Shown here: one piece after another, positions 9,604 to 17,373 of the stretch
Position numbering within the stretch: the stretch's first letter is position 1
Layout of the letters: every line of letters begins with the position of its first letter
Origin: an uncultured Muribaculaceae bacterium
GTDB taxonomy: Bacteria > Bacteroidota > Bacteroidia > Bacteroidales > Muribaculaceae
Length of the DNA: 38,120 nt
Assembly (NCBI GenBank): GCA_910584055.1
Contig: CAJTZS010000040.1
Coordinates: 1 to 38,120 of the forward strand
Reading direction: 5' to 3'
Program-made: the position numbers and the translations under genes
Notes under the pieces: model-generated
Database searches by the model: none
The model's input: the letters and a program-made list of their open reading frames with translations, nothing else
What the model was told of the DNA's origin: nothing

Positions 9604-10575
9604 ATGACTGAACAAAAACCAATCATACCATGGGAGGAGCGTCCCGAGGGTTGCAATGACGTAATGTGGCGATTCAGCCAAAACCCGATAATCGACCGTT
9701 ATCAGATTCCGACATCCAACAGCATCTTCAACAGTGCCGTCGTTCCCTTCGGCGATGGTTTCGCCGGTGTGTTCCGTTGTGACAACCGCGCGGTGCAGAT
9801 GAATATCTTCGCCGGACGCAGCCGCGATGGCATAAACTGGGAGATCGAGCATGAACCGATACGCTTCAAGGCGGGCAATACCGAAATTATTGATTCGGAT
9901 TACAAGTATGATCCACGAGTGACCTTTATCGGCGACCGCTACTGGATAACCTGGTGCAATGGCTACCACGGTCCGACAATCGGCATCGGCTACACCTTTG
10001 ATTTCAAAGAGTTTTTCCAGTGTGAGAATGCCTTCCTGCCGTTCAACCGCAATGGGGTACTGTTCCCTGAAAAGATAAACGGCAAATATGCCATGCTCAG
10101 TCGCCCGAGCGACAACGGACACACTCCGTTCGGCGATATATGGGTAAGTTACAGCCCCGACATGAAATATTGGGGCGAACACCGGCATGTAATGTCGCCT
10201 GCACCTTTCGAGGATAGCGCATGGCAGTGTACCAAGGTAGGTGCCGGCTCTGTGCCCATTCTTACCGATGAAGGCTGGCTGATGTTTTTCCACGGCGTAA
10301 TAAATACCTGCAACGGATTCCGCTACTCGATGGGGGCGGCGTTACTTGACCGCGAGGATCCCTCCCGTGTATTGTTCCGCTCCAAGCCATATCTCTTAGC
10401 TCCGGCAGTACCCTACGAACTCGCCGGCGATGTGCCCAATGTCGTGTTCCCGTGCGCCGCCCTTACCGACGGAGACCGCGTGGCAGTGTACTATGGAGCT
10501 GCCGACACAACCGTGTGCATGGCTTTCGGCCGCATTTCGGAGATAATAGACTTTCTGAAACATAATTCGCTATGA
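9604..10575 (+). CDS. GH130 mannoside phosphorylase, probably Man-beta-1,4-GlcNAc type
   Basis: Family GH130 enzyme, 323 aa, no signal peptide, so cytoplasmic. It carries the five-bladed-propeller features of the family, including NSAVVPFGDGFAGVFRCD and the catalytic-aspartate block YDPRVTFIGDRYW (Asp103). Length and motifs fit the GH130_2 group, which includes B. thetaiotaomicron BT1033. That enzyme phosphorolyses beta-1,4-mannosyl-N-acetylglucosamine to mannose-1-phosphate and GlcNAc in N-glycan catabolism. The NagB, PIG-L and ROK genes downstream would use the GlcNAc, which supports this substrate over plain mannooligosaccharides. It follows the MFS gene by 11 bases and overlaps the next GH92 by four bases. 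Exact specificity is inferred from context. Confidence 0.93.
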   Translation: MTEQKPIIPWEERPEGCNDVMWRFSQNPIIDRYQIPTSNSIFNSAVVPFGDGFAGVFRCDNRAVQMNIFAGRSRDGINWEIEHEPIRFKAGNTEIIDSDYKYDPRVTFIGDRYWITWCNGYHGPTIGIGYTFDFKEFFQCENAFLPFNRNGVLFPEKINGKYAMLSRPSDNGHTPFGDIWVSYSPDMKYWGEHRHVMSPAPFEDSAWQCTKVGAGSVPILTDEGWLMFFHGVINTCNGFRYSMGAALLDREDPSRVLFRSKPYLLAPAVPYELAGDVPNVVFPCAALTDGDRVAVYYGAADTTVCMAFGRISEIIDFLKHNSL

Positions 10576-12818
10576 AAAAATTGTTGTCGTGGGGCATCGC
10601 CTCTTTAATGTTCGTGTCGGCTACTTTGGCGAAAGAACCTGCCGACTGGGTGAATCCTTTCATCGGGACTACAAATTTCGGCACCACTAACCCGGGTGCG
10701 GTGACTCCTAACGGTCTTATGTCTGTAGCTCCATTCAATGTGATGGGGTCAGACATAAACCGCTACGACAAAGACAGCCGCTGGTGGTCAACGCCCTACG
10801 ACAACACTAATTCATATCTTACCGGATTCTCGCATGTGAATCTTTCCGGCGTAGGTTGCCCGGAACTCAGTTCGCTGTTGGTGATGGCGACAACAGACAA
10901 TCTAAACGTTGATTACCATGATTACGGCACTTCCTATTCCAACGAACACGCCACCCCGGGGCTGTATGGCCTTACGCTCGACAAGTATGGAATCACTGCC
11001 GAGGCTACCGCGACATGCCGCACCGGCCGCATCCGGTTCACGTTTCCGGCAGGTAAAGGCAACATATTGCTGAATCTTGGCGAAGGGCTAACCAATGAAA
11101 GCGGAGCAACAGTGCGCCGCATCTCCGAAACGGAAGTCGCCGGATGCAAGCTGATGGGTACATTCTGCTATAATCCGCAGGCCGTGTTCCCCCTCTATTT
11201 CGCCATGAGGGTAAACAAAGCACCCCAAAAGCAGGGATTCTGGAAATTCCAGCGTCCTAAAAAGGGGGTTGAGGCCGAATGGGATGTCGATGATGCAAAA
11301 TACAAGATTTATCCTGATTTCGGCAAAACAATGTCGGGCGATGATATCGGCGTATGGTACACTTACGACACATCTGCCGGCGAGACAATCGAAGTATCGG
11401 TGGGCGTGTCGTTTGTCAGCGAGGAAAATGCGTTGCTAAACCTTAACGCCGAACAGCCCGGAGGCATGACCTTTGAGGGCATCTATGCCGATGCACGCCG
11501 CAAGTGGAACGACAATCTCAGACGAATCACCGTCGAAGGAGGAACGGACGAACAGAAAACGGTGTTCTACACCGCCTTGTATCATACTCTTATCCACCCC
11601 AACATCCTCCAGGATGTCAACGGTCAGTATCCGGCAATGGAAAGCAACAGGATACTCACAGTCCCTGACGGTCAAAACCGCTATACAGTTTTCTCATTGT
11701 GGGATACATACCGCAACCTGCACCAACTGATGACACTCGTCTACCCCGAACGGCAGCTCGACATGGTGCGCACTATGGTCGATATGTCGAAGGAATGGGG
11801 CTGGCTGCCAAAATGGGAACTCTTCGGCCACGAGACATTCACAATGGAGGGAGACCCCGCAATCCCGGTGATTGTGGACACCTGGCGCAAAGGACTTACC
11901 GATTTCGACATTGACGCGGCATATGCCGCCATGAAGAAGTCTGCAACTACCTCCGGCAAAGACAATCCCATGCGTCCTGACATCGACCCATATATTGAAA
12001 AGGGATATATACCCCTCGGCTTCTTTGCTGCAGACAATTCGGGTGACAACTCAGTAAGCCATGCCCTGGAATATTACGTGGCTGACAATGCCTTGGCATG
12101 GCTCGCCGAACAACACGGCGACACCGATTTTGCAAAGGAACTGCAACGCAGGGCTACGGGATGGAAGAATTATTATTCCGCCCAGAGCGGCACACTGCGT
12201 CCCATCAACGCCAACGGCAGTTTCCTTTCCCCCTTCAATCCGCGTCAGGGGGAGGACTTCGAGCCTGTGCCCGGATTTCATGAAGGAAGCGCGTGGAACT
12301 ACACCTTCTATGTGCCACACGACATCGACGGCCTCGCAAAAATCATGGGAGGCAAACACAAGTTCATCAATAAATTGCAGATGGTGTTCGATGAGGGATT
12401 GTACGACCCGGCAAACGAGCCAGACATTGCCTACCCATACTTGTTCTCTCGATTCAAAGGGGAAGAATGGCGCACCGATAAACTTGTGTCGGAACTGCTC
12501 TCAAGGCATTTCACGACACAGCCGGATGGATTGCCCGGAAACGACGATACCGGCACGATGTCGGCATGGGCGGTATTCTCAATGCTTGGCCTATACCCCG
12601 ATATACCGGGCGTGCCTGAATATGCCCTCACCACGCCGACTTTTGACAAAGCTATAGTAAACCTTGGTTCACATACCCTTGAGATAAATAAAGTCAAGGA
12701 TAGCGGGAAACCCCGGATCATTCTTGATGGGAAGCCTATAACACGTCGTATAAGCCATTCGGATTTGATAAAGGCTTCTGATTTGAAATTTCACATTCAT
12801 GAACAACAAATTAATTAA
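10572..12818 (+). CDS. GH92 alpha-mannosidase, secreted, distinct subgroup
   Basis: GH92, 748 aa, with a type I signal peptide (about residues 1-20, ending TLAK) and no lipobox. Family blocks are NPFIGTTNFGTTNPGAVTPNG, the catalytic-acid block FHEGSAWNYTFYVPHDIDG and the base block GNDDTGTMSAWAV. It is the most divergent of the four. The Gln of GQMSAWY is Thr, the Tyr is Ala, and the HGNEPSHH block is replaced by ANEPDIAYPYLF. These changes lie around the acceptor subsite, so a different linkage or branch preference is likely. It starts inside the GH130 stop (ATGA) and is followed by nagB after three bases. Its position within the cytoplasmic-pathway genes is notable, because the enzyme itself is exported. 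Confidence 0.94.
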   Translation: MKKLLSWGIASLMFVSATLAKEPADWVNPFIGTTNFGTTNPGAVTPNGLMSVAPFNVMGSDINRYDKDSRWWSTPYDNTNSYLTGFSHVNLSGVGCPELSSLLVMATTDNLNVDYHDYGTSYSNEHATPGLYGLTLDKYGITAEATATCRTGRIRFTFPAGKGNILLNLGEGLTNESGATVRRISETEVAGCKLMGTFCYNPQAVFPLYFAMRVNKAPQKQGFWKFQRPKKGVEAEWDVDDAKYKIYPDFGKTMSGDDIGVWYTYDTSAGETIEVSVGVSFVSEENALLNLNAEQPGGMTFEGIYADARRKWNDNLRRITVEGGTDEQKTVFYTALYHTLIHPNILQDVNGQYPAMESNRILTVPDGQNRYTVFSLWDTYRNLHQLMTLVYPERQLDMVRTMVDMSKEWGWLPKWELFGHETFTMEGDPAIPVIVDTWRKGLTDFDIDAAYAAMKKSATTSGKDNPMRPDIDPYIEKGYIPLGFFAADNSGDNSVSHALEYYVADNALAWLAEQHGDTDFAKELQRRATGWKNYYSAQSGTLRPINANGSFLSPFNPRQGEDFEPVPGFHEGSAWNYTFYVPHDIDGLAKIMGGKHKFINKLQMVFDEGLYDPANEPDIAYPYLFSRFKGEEWRTDKLVSELLSRHFTTQPDGLPGNDDTGTMSAWAVFSMLGLYPDIPGVPEYALTTPTFDKAIVNLGSHTLEINKVKDSGKPRIILDGKPITRRISHSDLIKASDLKFHIHEQQIN

Positions 12819-12821
12819 TAT

Positions 12822-13628
12822 ATGAGACTTATAATCAAACCGGATTATGATGCCATGTCGGTTTTCGCAGCTGAATATGTCATCAACAGAATCAATGAGC
12901 ACAACAAGCTTTCAAACAAACCTTTTGTGCTTGGGCTCCCCACAGGATCATCCCCTATTGGGATGTATCGCGCACTTGTCAAGGCTGTTTCGGCCGGGCG
13001 TGTATCATTCAAAAACGTGGTGACTTTCAATATGGACGAATATGTCGGTTTACCTGTGACTCATCCGGAAAGCTACCATTCGTTTATGTTCACCAATCTG
13101 TTTGACCATATAGACTGTCCGGAAGAAAACATCCATATTCTCAATGGCAACGCCGAAGACCTGACGCAGGAATGCCGGAACTACGAGGATACAATCCGCC
13201 AATACGGGGGCATTGACCTTTTTGTCGGAGGTATCGGCCCCGACGGGCATATAGCCTTCAATGAGCCGTTCTCTTCATTCTCTTCCAGAACCCGCATAAA
13301 GACACTGACCAGGGACACCAGGATAGCGAATTCAAGATTCTTTGGAGGTGATTACGAAAAAGTCCCTTCCCAAGCCCTTACAGTCGGTATTTCCACAGTG
13401 CTCGATGCCCGCGAGGTGATGATACTCTGCAGCGGGCACAACAAGGCCCGGGCCCTCCAGGCCGCAGTGGAAGGACCCATATGTCAGGCATGGACAATAA
13501 GCGCCCTTCAGAATCATCCGCATGGAATAATCGTATGTGACGATGCAGCGGCTATCGATCTAAAAGTCGGGACGTACAAATATTTCAAAGATCTTGAGAA
13601 TGAACCTGAACATCACTACCCAAATTAA
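12822..13628 (+). CDS. nagB: glucosamine-6-phosphate deaminase
   Basis: Converts glucosamine-6-phosphate to fructose-6-phosphate and ammonia. The 268-aa protein aligns almost without gaps to the E. coli enzyme (266 aa) from my knowledge of that sequence. Catalytic positions are conserved with the same numbering: Asp72 in TFNMDEYVGL, and Asp141, His143 and Glu148 in GPDGHIAFNEP. The phosphate-binding block GLPTGSSPIGMY is also present. It is cytoplasmic. It lies three bases after the fourth GH92 and overlaps the PIG-L gene by 29 bases. In Bacteroides the corresponding function is often found in a single NagB-PIG-L fusion of about 660 aa; here NagB is a stand-alone canonical enzyme. Confidence 0.97.
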   Translation: MRLIIKPDYDAMSVFAAEYVINRINEHNKLSNKPFVLGLPTGSSPIGMYRALVKAVSAGRVSFKNVVTFNMDEYVGLPVTHPESYHSFMFTNLFDHIDCPEENIHILNGNAEDLTQECRNYEDTIRQYGGIDLFVGGIGPDGHIAFNEPFSSFSSRTRIKTLTRDTRIANSRFFGGDYEKVPSQALTVGISTVLDAREVMILCSGHNKARALQAAVEGPICQAWTISALQNHPHGIIVCDDAAAIDLKVGTYKYFKDLENEPEHHYPN

Positions 13629-14781
13629 AATCCAACCCATACATGGTGAGAATCCCTGGCTTAAGGGTAAAATAGAATGGACTCCGAAACTATTACGTTC
13701 CGCCCTTGCGTGGCTTTCTGAAAGAGTCGGCAAGTCGTTGTTGAAGCTTACTGACAAAGACTATCAAGAAAATGGGTTGCAGCAACTTCTCGACATCTAT
13801 GGTTCCGCCTATGACGTGAATATCCGTGTATTCAATGAACTCCAGCATACCATCACCGGTTGGCCGGGAGGGAAACCGAATGCCGATGATACGGACCGGC
13901 CGGAACGCGCACAACCCTATCCCAAGAGGGTCATTGTCTTTTCCCCTCACCCTGATGACGACGTGATATCAATGGGCGGCACCATCAGCCGTCTTGTCAG
14001 GCAGAAGCATGACATACACATCGCCTACGAGACTTCAGGCAACATTGCCGTAAATGATGACGAGGTGATGCGTTTCATGCACTTTGTCAATGGCTTCAAG
14101 GATTATTTCCTGAAGGATGCCTCCGCTGAAATAGCCCGAAAATATCAGGAAGTCAAGTCTACCCTGCGCGACAAAAAATCAGGAGACGCGGACACCCGCG
14201 ATATTTTGAATATAAAAGGGCTCATACGCCGGGGGGAAGCCCGCATGGCTTGCGCGTACAACAACATCGGCAAAGACCATATTCATTTCCTCGACCTCCC
14301 TTTCTATGAAAGCGGGAAAGTCGAGAAACTACCCATGACAGAGACCGATGTCAGAATCGTCTATGACCTCCTTTCCGAAATCAAGCCTCATCAGATTTAT
14401 GTGGCAGGAGACCTGGCAGACCCGCACGGCACACACAGGAAATGTACCGATGCCGTGCTCGCCGCCATTGACCTGGCCAAACAACAAAGTGAGACATGGC
14501 TCAATGATTGCCGGATATGGATGTATCGCGGGGCATGGGCGGAATGGGACATCGAAAACATCGATATGGCCGTCCCTATCAGTCCTGAAGAATTGCGCAT
14601 GAAACGGAACGCGATACTCCGCCATTCATCACAGATGGAGTTCGCCCCGTTCCTCGGTAATGACAGCCGTCTCTTCTGGCAACGGTCGGAAGAACGAAAC
14701 AAAGCTACGGCCGGACTTTATCATCGTCTCGGATTTGCCGATTATGAAGCTATCGAGGCATTCGTAGAATACAACTTCTGA
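13600..14781 (+). CDS. PIG-L/LmbE-family deacetylase, possible GlcNAc-6-P deacetylase
   Basis: PIG-L/LmbE zinc-dependent N-deacetylase, 393 aa from the ATG at 13600; a TTG at 13594 is also in frame. The metal-binding motif FSPHPDDDVISMGG (His117, Asp119, Asp120) and the second histidine block DPHGTHRKC (His276, His279) are both present. About 110 residues precede the catalytic domain and include LKLTDKDYQENG and the ITGWPGGKPNADD region. As I recall, these also lie between the two domains of the Bacteroides NagB-PIG-L fusion, so this protein looks like the C-terminal half of that fusion. With nagB and a ROK kinase on either side, a role in removing the acetyl group of GlcNAc-6-P (or GlcNAc) is the likeliest hypothesis. 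No biochemical assignment can be made from sequence. Confidence 0.88.
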   Translation: MNLNITTQIKIQPIHGENPWLKGKIEWTPKLLRSALAWLSERVGKSLLKLTDKDYQENGLQQLLDIYGSAYDVNIRVFNELQHTITGWPGGKPNADDTDRPERAQPYPKRVIVFSPHPDDDVISMGGTISRLVRQKHDIHIAYETSGNIAVNDDEVMRFMHFVNGFKDYFLKDASAEIARKYQEVKSTLRDKKSGDADTRDILNIKGLIRRGEARMACAYNNIGKDHIHFLDLPFYESGKVEKLPMTETDVRIVYDLLSEIKPHQIYVAGDLADPHGTHRKCTDAVLAAIDLAKQQSETWLNDCRIWMYRGAWAEWDIENIDMAVPISPEELRMKRNAILRHSSQMEFAPFLGNDSRLFWQRSEERNKATAGLYHRLGFADYEAIEAFVEYNF

Positions 14782-14785
14782 TACC

Positions 14786-15889
14786 ATGTATAGATTTGAC
14801 AATCGAATAGTCGCAACATTGGATGCCGGAGGCACAAACCTCGTGTTCGGGGCCATGCGCGGTTGTGAGTATATTATCGAGCCAATCACTCTGCCGTCAA
14901 GGGCCAACAACCTGGAGCTGTGTCTCAGATCAATAGTGGAAGGATTCACCAAGGTATTCTCCATTCTTGATGAAAAACCTGTCGCAATAAGTTTCGCATT
15001 TCCCGGCCCGGCAGATTATGCACGGGGAATAATCGGAGGTTATCTGCTGAATTTCCCAGCGTTCCGTGATGGAGTCGCCCTCGGCCCGTTTCTTGAAGAG
15101 AAATTCGGATTGCCGGTATTTATCAACAACGATGGCGACCTGTTCGCTTTCGGTGAAGCGACCGGGGGCATCCTCCCCAAGATCAACAAACGGATAGCAG
15201 ATCTCGGTGGTGATAAGGTCTATAAGAATCTTCTCGGGTTTACTTTCGGGACAGGATTGGGAATAGGTCAGGTAATAAACGGACAGTTGAACCTCGGCAA
15301 CAACTCTTGTGTCGAAGCGTGTTTCCTACGCAATGTATCCGATCCTGAATATATAGCTGAGGATGGCGTATCGATACGCGCTGTCATAAGGGAATACAAA
15401 AATATTTCCGGCTCACAGGATGAGAATCTTTCGCCATATGACATATTCCTGATTGCCGAAGGCCGGAAGGAAGGGAACAGCTATGCCGCCACTGAATCAT
15501 TCGCACGTTTTGGCAAAATCGCGGGAGATGTATTTGCGACCGCCGCATCGCTAACCGATTCTATTATTGTCGTTGGAGGAGGTGTTACGGGAGCCATGAA
15601 ATATATAAAGGCCGCACTTCTTGCAGAGATGCGGGCCACTATACAGACTATGGCAGGAGACACTATCCCCAGGATGCTGCTACGGGTGTTTGACCTTGAT
15701 GACGAATCGGATTTTGGAAGATTCCTGACCGGAGATTCCCGTGAAATCAACATTCCCGAATCCCACAGGACACTGGTATATGATCCGATGAAACGCACCG
15801 GCATCGCCACCAGCGAACTCGGAGCGTCAAAAGCAATCTCAATCGGAGCATACAACTACGCGCTCTCACAAATCGATAATATGAACTGA
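14786..15889 (+). CDS. ROK-family sugar kinase, atypical
   Basis: ROK-superfamily protein, 367 aa. The ATP-phosphate loop is LDAGGTN (residues 12-18), the sugar-binding and catalytic block is FINNDGDLFAFGE (Asp116), and the second ATP-binding region is VVGGGVTGAMKYI. It has no N-terminal DNA-binding domain, so it is a kinase rather than a ROK repressor. The usual ROK zinc motif (CxCGxxGCxE) and its preceding His are missing; the corresponding region reads NLGNNSCVEACFLRNV. The extra length over a typical 300-aa ROK kinase lies partly in its second half. It is the last gene of the operon, four bases after PIG-L. Phosphorylation of GlcNAc (or of mannose) is the inferred role. Confidence 0.87.
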   Translation: MYRFDNRIVATLDAGGTNLVFGAMRGCEYIIEPITLPSRANNLELCLRSIVEGFTKVFSILDEKPVAISFAFPGPADYARGIIGGYLLNFPAFRDGVALGPFLEEKFGLPVFINNDGDLFAFGEATGGILPKINKRIADLGGDKVYKNLLGFTFGTGLGIGQVINGQLNLGNNSCVEACFLRNVSDPEYIAEDGVSIRAVIREYKNISGSQDENLSPYDIFLIAEGRKEGNSYAATESFARFGKIAGDVFATAASLTDSIIVVGGGVTGAMKYIKAALLAEMRATIQTMAGDTIPRMLLRVFDLDDESDFGRFLTGDSREINIPESHRTLVYDPMKRTGIATSELGASKAISIGAYNYALSQIDNMN

Positions 15890-15956
15890 CATTAAGAGCT
15901 TGTTTATGGGTGAATACAGGCAACTGATGTAATAAATGAAACTTTTGCGGATTGGG

Positions 15957-15987
15957 TTGCGTCTAATGTGGTGATTGATTAATTTTG
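15957..15987 (+). promoter_or_regulatory. candidate promoter for the sigma/membrane protein/OmpA unit
   Basis: TAATTTTG at 15980-15987 matches the Bacteroidetes -7 consensus TAnnTTTG. A -33-like TTG at 15957-15959 sits 20 bases upstream, within the normal 19-21 spacing. The ATG of the sigma gene follows 35 bases after the -7 box. The rest of the 15890-16022 gap shows no clear terminator for the upstream operon. Confidence 0.45.
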
Positions 15988-16022
15988 AAGACAGATCTTC
16001 CACGTTGGAAAATACGACAACA

Positions 16023-16655
16023 ATGACCGCAACAATTTCCATACCATATGAACCGGCAGCACTGACCTCTGGCAGTGCCGTCGGTTCTTTGCTGTCGATG
16101 GCTCGACGTTTTTTAGCGACAGTGTTCACACCGGCTGTCACACCCGCAATCCCTGTCGTTGACGACACTTCACAAGAGACCCGCTTCCTCTCCCTTATCC
16201 GTCAGGAGGAATCCACGATATCGGCTATATGCTTTTCCTATTCCGGCTCGGTAGCGGAATATGACGACCTGCGTCAGGACGCGCTCCTCACGATATGGCG
16301 CGGCATGGCGGGATTCAAAGGGGAGTCATCTCCCCGCACATGGATCTATCGCGTGGTGCTCAACTCCTGCGTATCCACCATACGCAGGCAGTCACGCCAC
16401 AGCCGCGAATCGGAAAGCCTCGACAAACTCTACGACCTTGTCAGCGACGAACCTTCCGAAGACCGCGAGCGCATCGAGACGCTGCACCGCCTGATTTCGA
16501 TGCTGAATGCCGAAGACAAGGCCATGATTCTGATGTGGCTCGACGAAGCCTCCTACGATGACATCTCCTCCGTGATGGGTCTTCCCCGCAACACGGTCGC
16601 CACCCGCCTCCGCCGCATCAAAGAGAAACTCGCCCGTCTCGCCTCGGATGGCTAA
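16023..16655 (+). CDS. sigma-70 family (ECF-like) sigma factor with N-terminal extension
   Basis: ECF-like sigma factor. Region 2 appears in AEYDDLRQDALLTIWRGM and RTWIYRVVLNSC, and region 4 helix-turn-helix in YDDISSVMGLPRNTVATRLRR. From the ATG at 16023 it is 210 aa. About 50 residues precede the sigma core, an Ala/Pro/Thr-rich stretch (AVTPAIPVV) not usual for the family. A later ATG at 16098 would shorten this extension. The TTG at 15975 is rejected because it would overlap the -7 box. A membrane protein gene follows 79 bases downstream, as with many sigma/regulator pairs, but it is not a FecR. The target genes are unknown; the OmpA-like lipoprotein downstream is one possibility. Confidence 0.88.
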   Translation: MTATISIPYEPAALTSGSAVGSLLSMARRFLATVFTPAVTPAIPVVDDTSQETRFLSLIRQEESTISAICFSYSGSVAEYDDLRQDALLTIWRGMAGFKGESSPRTWIYRVVLNSCVSTIRRQSRHSRESESLDKLYDLVSDEPSEDRERIETLHRLISMLNAEDKAMILMWLDEASYDDISSVMGLPRNTVATRLRRIKEKLARLASDG

Positions 16656-16734
16656 AGTCTACCTATCCCCCCTGCCCCATCCAGCCCTATTCCGCCCCAT
16701 TTCGCTCTATCACCCCCACCAAAATCAGAAAAAA

Positions 16735-17292
16735 ATGACTACCGAAGAAATGAAAATCGCCTGGCGCGATACAAACCGCAACTTTGATTCCCGAATCTCT
16801 CAGGAAGAAATTATGAATGAATTCAGACAGCGCAATCCGCGCACTTCCCTCGACCGGCTGCGCACACGTTATAAACGCTTTGTCGCAGTCGCCCTCGTTG
16901 CCGCTTTCCCGTGCTCAATGGTGTTCCTAAAGAGCGACCTCGTATCCGGAGAAGGAAGGATCTGGCTCGCAATCGCCTTTGCGGCATATTTTATACTGTG
17001 CGCCTCCATGGATTTCTGGCTGTATCTCGGAATCGGGAAGATTGACCCGCTGACAATGTCCGTCTCTGAGGTGATAGGGAGGGCCATGTTCTATCGCAAA
17101 CGCCACCTGCAGTTCATCGCTGTCCTCATACCCGTCGCAATTGCCCTGATTTCATTCATGGCATATCAGATAGGGTGTGACGTATACCTGATTTCCGGCA
17201 TGGCCATAGGAGGATGCATCGGACTCGCCATAGGCTCCATGCAGCTGATTGAATTCATGCGCGACTACAAGAGCATATCGCGGCAGGAATGA
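16735..17292 (+). CDS. hypothetical four-helix membrane protein
   Basis: I do not recognise a family. From the ATG at 16735 (185 aa) there is a charged cytoplasmic-looking N-terminus of about 60 residues (TEEMKIAWRDTNRNFDSRIS, rich in Arg and Glu). Four hydrophobic segments follow, near FVAVALVAAFPCSMVF, IWLAIAFAAYFILCASM, FIAVLIPVAIALISFMAY and YLISGMAIGGCIGLAIG. An earlier ATG at 16648 lies inside the sigma gene and would add a Pro/His-rich stretch, so it is disfavoured. Placement directly after a sigma gene suggests it could be a membrane partner that controls that sigma, but no anti-sigma signature is visible. Confidence 0.8.
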   Translation: MTTEEMKIAWRDTNRNFDSRISQEEIMNEFRQRNPRTSLDRLRTRYKRFVAVALVAAFPCSMVFLKSDLVSGEGRIWLAIAFAAYFILCASMDFWLYLGIGKIDPLTMSVSEVIGRAMFYRKRHLQFIAVLIPVAIALISFMAYQIGCDVYLISGMAIGGCIGLAIGSMQLIEFMRDYKSISRQE

Positions 17293-17373
17293 ACCGAACC
17301 CCATGATTCTGAATTATAATAGATAGACAACTCCGGATTCCCGCCCCAGCGAAGTCCGCTAAAATCATCGATT

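Noticed and set aside
9520..10293. 257-residue minus-strand ORF across MFS and GH130
   Set aside because: It is antisense to two strong genes and carries no family motif.
12061..12657. 198-residue ORF in another frame of the fourth GH92
   Set aside because: Its composition is that of an out-of-frame translation, while the GH92 frame contains all family motifs.
15894..15908. Similarity of AGAGCTTGTTTAT here to AGAACTTGTTTAT near 28171, as a shared repeat
   Set aside because: The match is about a dozen bases, the second copy spans a stop codon, and no target duplication or inverted ends are visible.
15975..16022. TTG start for the sigma factor at 15975
   Set aside because: It would overlap a good -7 box, and a normal ATG follows at 16023.
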